Shown: in pieces, positions 62,539 through 64,000 of the stretch
Layout of the letters: the number at the start of each line of letters is the position of its first letter
How positions within the stretch are numbered: the first letter of the stretch is position 1
From: an uncultured Lachnospiraceae bacterium
GTDB lineage: Bacteria > Bacillota > Clostridia > Lachnospirales > Lachnospiraceae
NCBI GenBank assembly: GCA_934339135.1
Contig: CAKRHP010000001.1
Span: forward strand, 62,001-126,000
Direction: 5' to 3'
DNA: 64,000 nt
Position numbers and translations under genes: made by a program
The notes under the pieces: generated by a model
The model's database searches: none
What the model was told of the DNA's origin: nothing
What the model saw: the letters and a program-made list of their open reading frames with translations, nothing else

Positions 62539-63519
62539 TTACTGATAATCTGCTACATTATCTGAAGTCACCTGCTCAAACGGAACCCATACATAGAGTC
62601 CGTTCTTTTCGGCACCGTTCAGAGAAGTTATGCTATCCCCTGCTGCCAGCTTCTGTGCTGCCTGAACGGCCGCCTCTCCCTGCCCCTTCGCCGGCTGGAA
62701 GATCGTGCATGCCATTTTCCCTTTTTCGATCAGATCAAGACCGTCTGTCGTCGCATCTACGCCCAGCACCGGAAGCTTGGACAGATCCAGCTTTTCCTGC
62801 TCAGCCGCCTGTACTACACCAACTGCCATGGAATCGTTATTACAGATAACCGCATCCACATCCTGACCGGTCTTTAAGAACTGACGAAACATTTTGGCTG
62901 CGGTGTCCGTAGACCAGTCCGCATAATCCTCGTAAACATAATTGATGGTTTTACCGGATGCCTCCAGCGCAGCCTTATTCGCCTTAGTACGTCCCTTCGT
63001 CGCTGAATGGGTGCTTTCGCCCTTGAAGATGGCAATATTCAGAGTATCCTTGGAGGCATACTGATCCAGCACATATTTTGCCTGCAGCTTTCCTGCCACT
63101 TCCTCGTCGGATCCCACATAAACATACTTGTCCTTCTGAAGATATTCTTCCTCCGGAGCACTGTTGATAAATACGATCGGCTTGTCCCCGGCAAGAGCCT
63201 CCATCTGCTGTGCCGTTCCTGCATCACACAGAGCACAGATAATGACATCAGCATCCTTTGCCTCTTTGATCTGGTTCATCTGGGTCTCAGAGGAGCCCCG
63301 GGCATCCTTTACCTCCAATGTCATCCCCTTCTCCCCGGCTGCTTTCTTTGCCGCATCTGCCAGATTTGCACGGAAGGTATCCGATCCGTCCGAAACCGTC
63401 AGCATAATATTTACCTTTCCACCGGAGGATTTCCCTTTGCCGGAGGATTTGGAACATCCTGCCGCCAGCAGACAGCACAATGTCAACAAGCATATGATTA
63501 ATGATACTTTCTTTTTCAC
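62539..63519 (-). CDS. Sugar-binding lipoprotein (periplasmic-binding-protein-like, type I)
   Basis: Solute-binding protein of 326 residues of the ribose/galactose-binding (Peripla_BP_4) family. The signal ends in the lipobox LAAGC. The mature protein has the two-lobe pattern: VNIMLTVSDGSDTFRANLADAAKKAA, ADVIICALCDAGTA, the hinge VYVGSDEEVAGKLQAKYVL, AVICNNDSMAVGVVQA and VLGVDATTDGLDLIEKGK. GTG at 63519 is preferred (AGGGGG eight bases upstream); GTG at 63528 is the alternative. No permease or ATPase is adjacent. It directly follows a chemoreceptor gene, suggesting it presents sugar to that receptor. Confidence 0.9.
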   Translation of the reverse strand: MKKKVSLIICLLTLCCLLAAGCSKSSGKGKSSGGKVNIMLTVSDGSDTFRANLADAAKKAAGEKGMTLEVKDARGSSETQMNQIKEAKDADVIICALCDAGTAQQMEALAGDKPIVFINSAPEEEYLQKDKYVYVGSDEEVAGKLQAKYVLDQYASKDTLNIAIFKGESTHSATKGRTKANKAALEASGKTINYVYEDYADWSTDTAAKMFRQFLKTGQDVDAVICNNDSMAVGVVQAAEQEKLDLSKLPVLGVDATTDGLDLIEKGKMACTIFQPAKGQGEAAVQAAQKLAAGDSITSLNGAEKNGLYVWVPFEQVTSDNVADYQ

Positions 63520-63531
63520 AACTGTCACCCC

Positions 63532-64000
63532 CTATATCTGAAAACGGCTCATCTGCTCTGCCAGCTTCTCTGATGTCTGTGTCAGCACCTTGGCACTTCC
63601 TGCCACCTGCTCACTCTGACCTGCCAGCTTATTCGCCTGCTCTACCATTACCTCAGAAGTTTCACTGATCACTGTGGTGGATGCCGCCTGTTCCTCAGAA
63701 ATTGCAGAAACATCCATCGCTACATTATTGACTGTCTGGATCTGGGTGATCATACTGTTGATACCGTTTTCCACATTCTGTACACATGTATAGATCTCTT
63801 CAAAGGTTTCCTGTGCCACCTTGATCCTGCCACCGCTTTCGTTGATATTTTCCACGCTGACATCCGCCTGCTTTACAGCCGCATCCACCAGATTATCCAC
63901 TTCGTTGATCAGCTTGGCGATATCATCCACAGAGGATGCTGTGTTCTGTGCCAGCTTGCTGATCTCCGTCGCAACCACGGAAAAGCCTCTGCCCGCTTCG
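63532..64000 (-). CDS. Methyl-accepting chemotaxis protein, C-terminal part
   Basis: The 3' end of a chemoreceptor gene running off the right edge. About 156 residues are visible: the tip-proximal EAGRGFSVVATEISKLAQNTASS and the C-terminal half of the signalling coiled coil (SEEQAASTTVISETSEVM, ending EQMSRFQI). The 5' part with sensor and membrane segments is outside the window. The stop is 12 bases before the preferred start of the sugar-binding lipoprotein, so the two are co-transcribed. Confidence 0.93.
   Translation of the reverse strand, partial: EAGRGFSVVATEISKLAQNTASSVDDIAKLINEVDNLVDAAVKQADVSVENINESGGRIKVAQETFEEIYTCVQNVENGINSMITQIQTVNNVAMDVSAISEEQAASTTVISETSEVMVEQANKLAGQSEQVAGSAKVLTQTSEKLAEQMSRFQI

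Overview
The window looks like a chromosomal segment of a spore-forming, probably motile anaerobe of the class Clostridia, most likely family Lachnospiraceae. This is inferred from gene content: sporulation genes (spoIIE, spoVT, yabP, yabQ, spmB), an Rnf ferredoxin:NAD+ complex, the [FeFe]-hydrogenase maturase HydG, chemoreceptors, and a secreted GH5 glucanase with a lysine-rich leucine-rich-repeat tail. There are no rRNA genes, CRISPR arrays or intact insertion sequences. One tRNA (Thr, anticodon GGT) is present.

Layout. 1-2.6 kb (+): end of a dTDP-rhamnose operon (rfbA partial, rfbB, rfbD). 2.7-4.7 kb (-): hydG and a TM1266-type hydrogenase regulator behind a long structured leader with its own promoter and terminator hairpin. 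4.7-9.5 kb (-): module A, a small secreted four-cysteine protein, a membrane-anchored protein, a split ABC transporter and a LytTR response regulator with Glu at the phosphoacceptor site. 9.9-14.3 kb (-): glycerol kinase, GH36 alpha-galactosidase, a methyltransferase and a tiny Cys-rich protein. 14.5-21.5 kb (-): module B, a LytTR regulator and GHKL kinase, then a LytTR-type promoter driving a candidate 18-residue peptide, a second secreted four-Cys protein, an anchored propeller-like protein, an ABC ATPase and a fused double permease. 21.6-24.5 kb: spmB, an AraC-type response regulator (+) and a CarD-like factor. 25.1-34.5 kb (-): the sporulation/housekeeping block spoVT-hup-rqcP-yabP-yabQ-divIC-spoIIE-tilS-hpt-ftsH. 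34.8-37.8 kb (+): Na+-coupled transporter, beta carbonic anhydrase and voltage-gated K+ channel. 37.8-51.1 kb (-): repair, peptidase, zinc-ribbon/TPM, NYN-LOTUS, GGDEF and HD-GYP genes and an HMGL-like aldolase. 51.4-56.6 kb (-): rnfCDGEAB. 56.9-64 kb (-): tRNA-Thr, chemoreceptor, GH5 glucanase, sugar-binding lipoprotein and the end of another chemoreceptor.

How the parts fit. HydG and Rnf serve ferredoxin-based energy metabolism: H2 evolution and a ferredoxin-driven ion gradient. The Na+ transporter, carbonic anhydrase and K+ channel suggest ion/CO2 homeostasis. GH5, GH36, glpK and the binding-protein/chemoreceptor pair indicate glycan and polyol use. The most novel content is the pair of sister LytTR-controlled, ABC-linked, four-Cys secreted-protein modules A and B, which look like a peptide-signalling, antimicrobial or self-protection system. 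I cannot assign them to a described family. The hydrogenase-linked leader RNA is a second candidate for something undescribed. All family assignments come from reading motifs; no database search was run.
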